Assembly: GCF_000829445.1 (NCBI RefSeq)
Contig: NZ_JXRQ01000008.1
Span: forward strand, 1-64,000
DNA: 64,000 nucleotides
Direction: 5' to 3'
Origin: Jeotgalibacillus alimentarius
Lineage (GTDB): Bacteria > Bacillota > Bacilli > Bacillales > Jeotgalibacillaceae
Shown: positions 63,476 through 64,000 of the stretch, piece after piece
Layout of the letters: each line of letters starts with the position of its first letter
Numbering within the stretch: the first letter of the stretch is position 1
Notes under the pieces: generated by a model
The model's input: the letters and a program-made list of their open reading frames with translations, nothing else
What the model was told of the DNA's origin: nothing
The model's database searches: none
Position numbers and translations under genes: made by a program

Positions 63476-64000
63476 ATGACAAAATATAATGAACAGCTGA
63501 CTATGCTGAAAGATTTAACGGATGCAAAAGGAATTCCGGGTAATGAACGGGAGCCACGAGAAGTTATGAAGAAATACATATCGCCATTTGCTGATGAAGT
63601 GTCAACAGATGGTATCGGAAGCCTGATCGCAAAGAAATCAGGTGAAGAAGGCGGACCGCGCGTGATGGTGGCAGGTCACCTCGATGAAGTCGGCTTTATG
63701 ATCACACAGATTGATGACAAAGGCTTTCTTAAGTTCCAGACAGTCGGTGGCTGGTGGTCTCAGGTCATGCTGGCTCAGCGTGTAACGATCGTAACCAATA
63801 AAGGGGATATCACAGGTGTAATTGGATCAAAACCACCGCATATCCTCCCTCCGGAAGCGCGGAAAAAGCCTGTTGATATTAAAGACATGTTTATTGATAT
63901 CGGTGCATCATCTAAAGAAGAAGCAATGGAATGGGGCGTAACACCTGGTGATATGGCTGTTCCATATTTTGAGTTCACAGTGATGAACAATGATAAAATG
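63476..64000 (+). CDS. ysdC: M42 family aminopeptidase (YsdC-like), 3' end cut by window edge
   Basis: The first 175 codons are open to the last base of the window without a stop. The start [24 protein letters not shown] and the metal-site segment [12 protein letters not shown] near residue 67, with histidine and aspartate ligands, are typical of M42 (glutamyl aminopeptidase/endoglucanase M) peptidases, and [16 protein letters not shown] follows. These form large cytosolic dodecamers that trim peptides. TTAGGGAGGCG precedes the ATG. The family length is about 360 residues, so about half is missing. Confidence 0.93.
   Translation, partial: MTKYNEQLTMLKDLTDAKGIPGNEREPREVMKKYISPFADEVSTDGIGSLIAKKSGEEGGPRVMVAGHLDEVGFMITQIDDKGFLKFQTVGGWWSQVMLAQRVTIVTNKGDITGVIGSKPPHILPPEARKKPVDIKDMFIDIGASSKEEAMEWGVTPGDMAVPYFEFTVMNNDKM

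Overview
The window is a stretch of the core chromosome of a low-to-moderate GC, endospore-forming member of the order Bacillales. Evidence: an alpha/beta-type small acid-soluble spore protein with a sigma-G-like promoter, a YtfJ/GerW sporulation protein, the DnaB/DnaI helicase-loading pair, PhoPR, a T-box threonyl-tRNA synthetase leader, strong AGGAGG ribosome-binding sites and many TTG/GTG starts. Gene order largely follows the Bacillus subtilis braB-nifZ-thiI-sspA ... ackA ... argGH ... dnaE ... accDA-pfkA-pyk-citZ-icd-mdh-phoPR-polA-mutM-coaE-gapB-speD-nrdR-dnaBI-thrS-infC-rpmI-rplT-ysdABC segment. A non-Bacillus genus of Bacillaceae/Caryophanaceae (for example Jeotgalibacillus-like) is plausible, but the genus cannot be fixed from the sequence alone. 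No rRNA, tRNA, prophage, CRISPR array or intact insertion sequence was seen.

Layout. 0-11.5 kb: branched-chain amino acid transport, the cysteine desulfurase/ThiI pair for tRNA thiolation, SspA, an amidohydrolase, RarD-like permease, NAD kinase, SppA, RDD protein, YtfI/YtfJ and thiol peroxidase. 11.5-25 kb: YtxK methyltransferase, acetate kinase, EcsC protein, arginine genes argGH, a universal stress protein, an NCS1 permease, alanine dehydrogenase, an M24 peptidase, YtkL, YtoI and YtpI. 25-36.3 kb: NrnA, DnaE, malic enzyme, a FadR-type regulator, AccD/AccA, PfkA and Pyk, which is a pyruvate/malate/malonyl-CoA hub. 36.4-47.5 kb: FxsA, YtvI, a DUF441 protein, the TCA genes citZ-icd-mdh, a MaoC-like protein, PhoPR and HflK/HflC. 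47.6-57.4 kb: PolA-MutM-CoaE, GapB, SpeD, NrdR, DnaB, DnaI. 57.4-64 kb: thrS with T-box, a lipoprotein, infC-rpmI-rplT with an L20-type leader, YsdA, YsdB, a dimeric dUTPase and the 5' part of an M42 peptidase cut by the window edge.

Regulation visible in the DNA joins these genes into a carbon/nitrogen control circuit: a cre upstream of ackA, paired CcpN-like boxes over the gapB promoter, tandem ARG boxes at argG, and a FadR-type palindrome just downstream of the malic enzyme promoter whose probable regulator is encoded in the same operon.

The most unusual content is non-coding. (1) A family of about 130-bp intergenic elements occurs at least seven times as three full copies, three internally deleted copies and one relic. 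Two full copies have different sequences in their stems but keep pairing at four levels, which is internal covariation for a folded RNA or single-stranded DNA. (2) Two unrelated arrays of short direct repeats are phased at about 21 bp, like the multiple binding sites at IS21-type ends but without any transposase. (3) The SAM decarboxylase gene speD has its own promoter and a roughly 130-nt structured leader in which a C-tract can pair either internally or with the G-rich ribosome-binding site. (4) citZ and icd have prominent hairpins in front of them.
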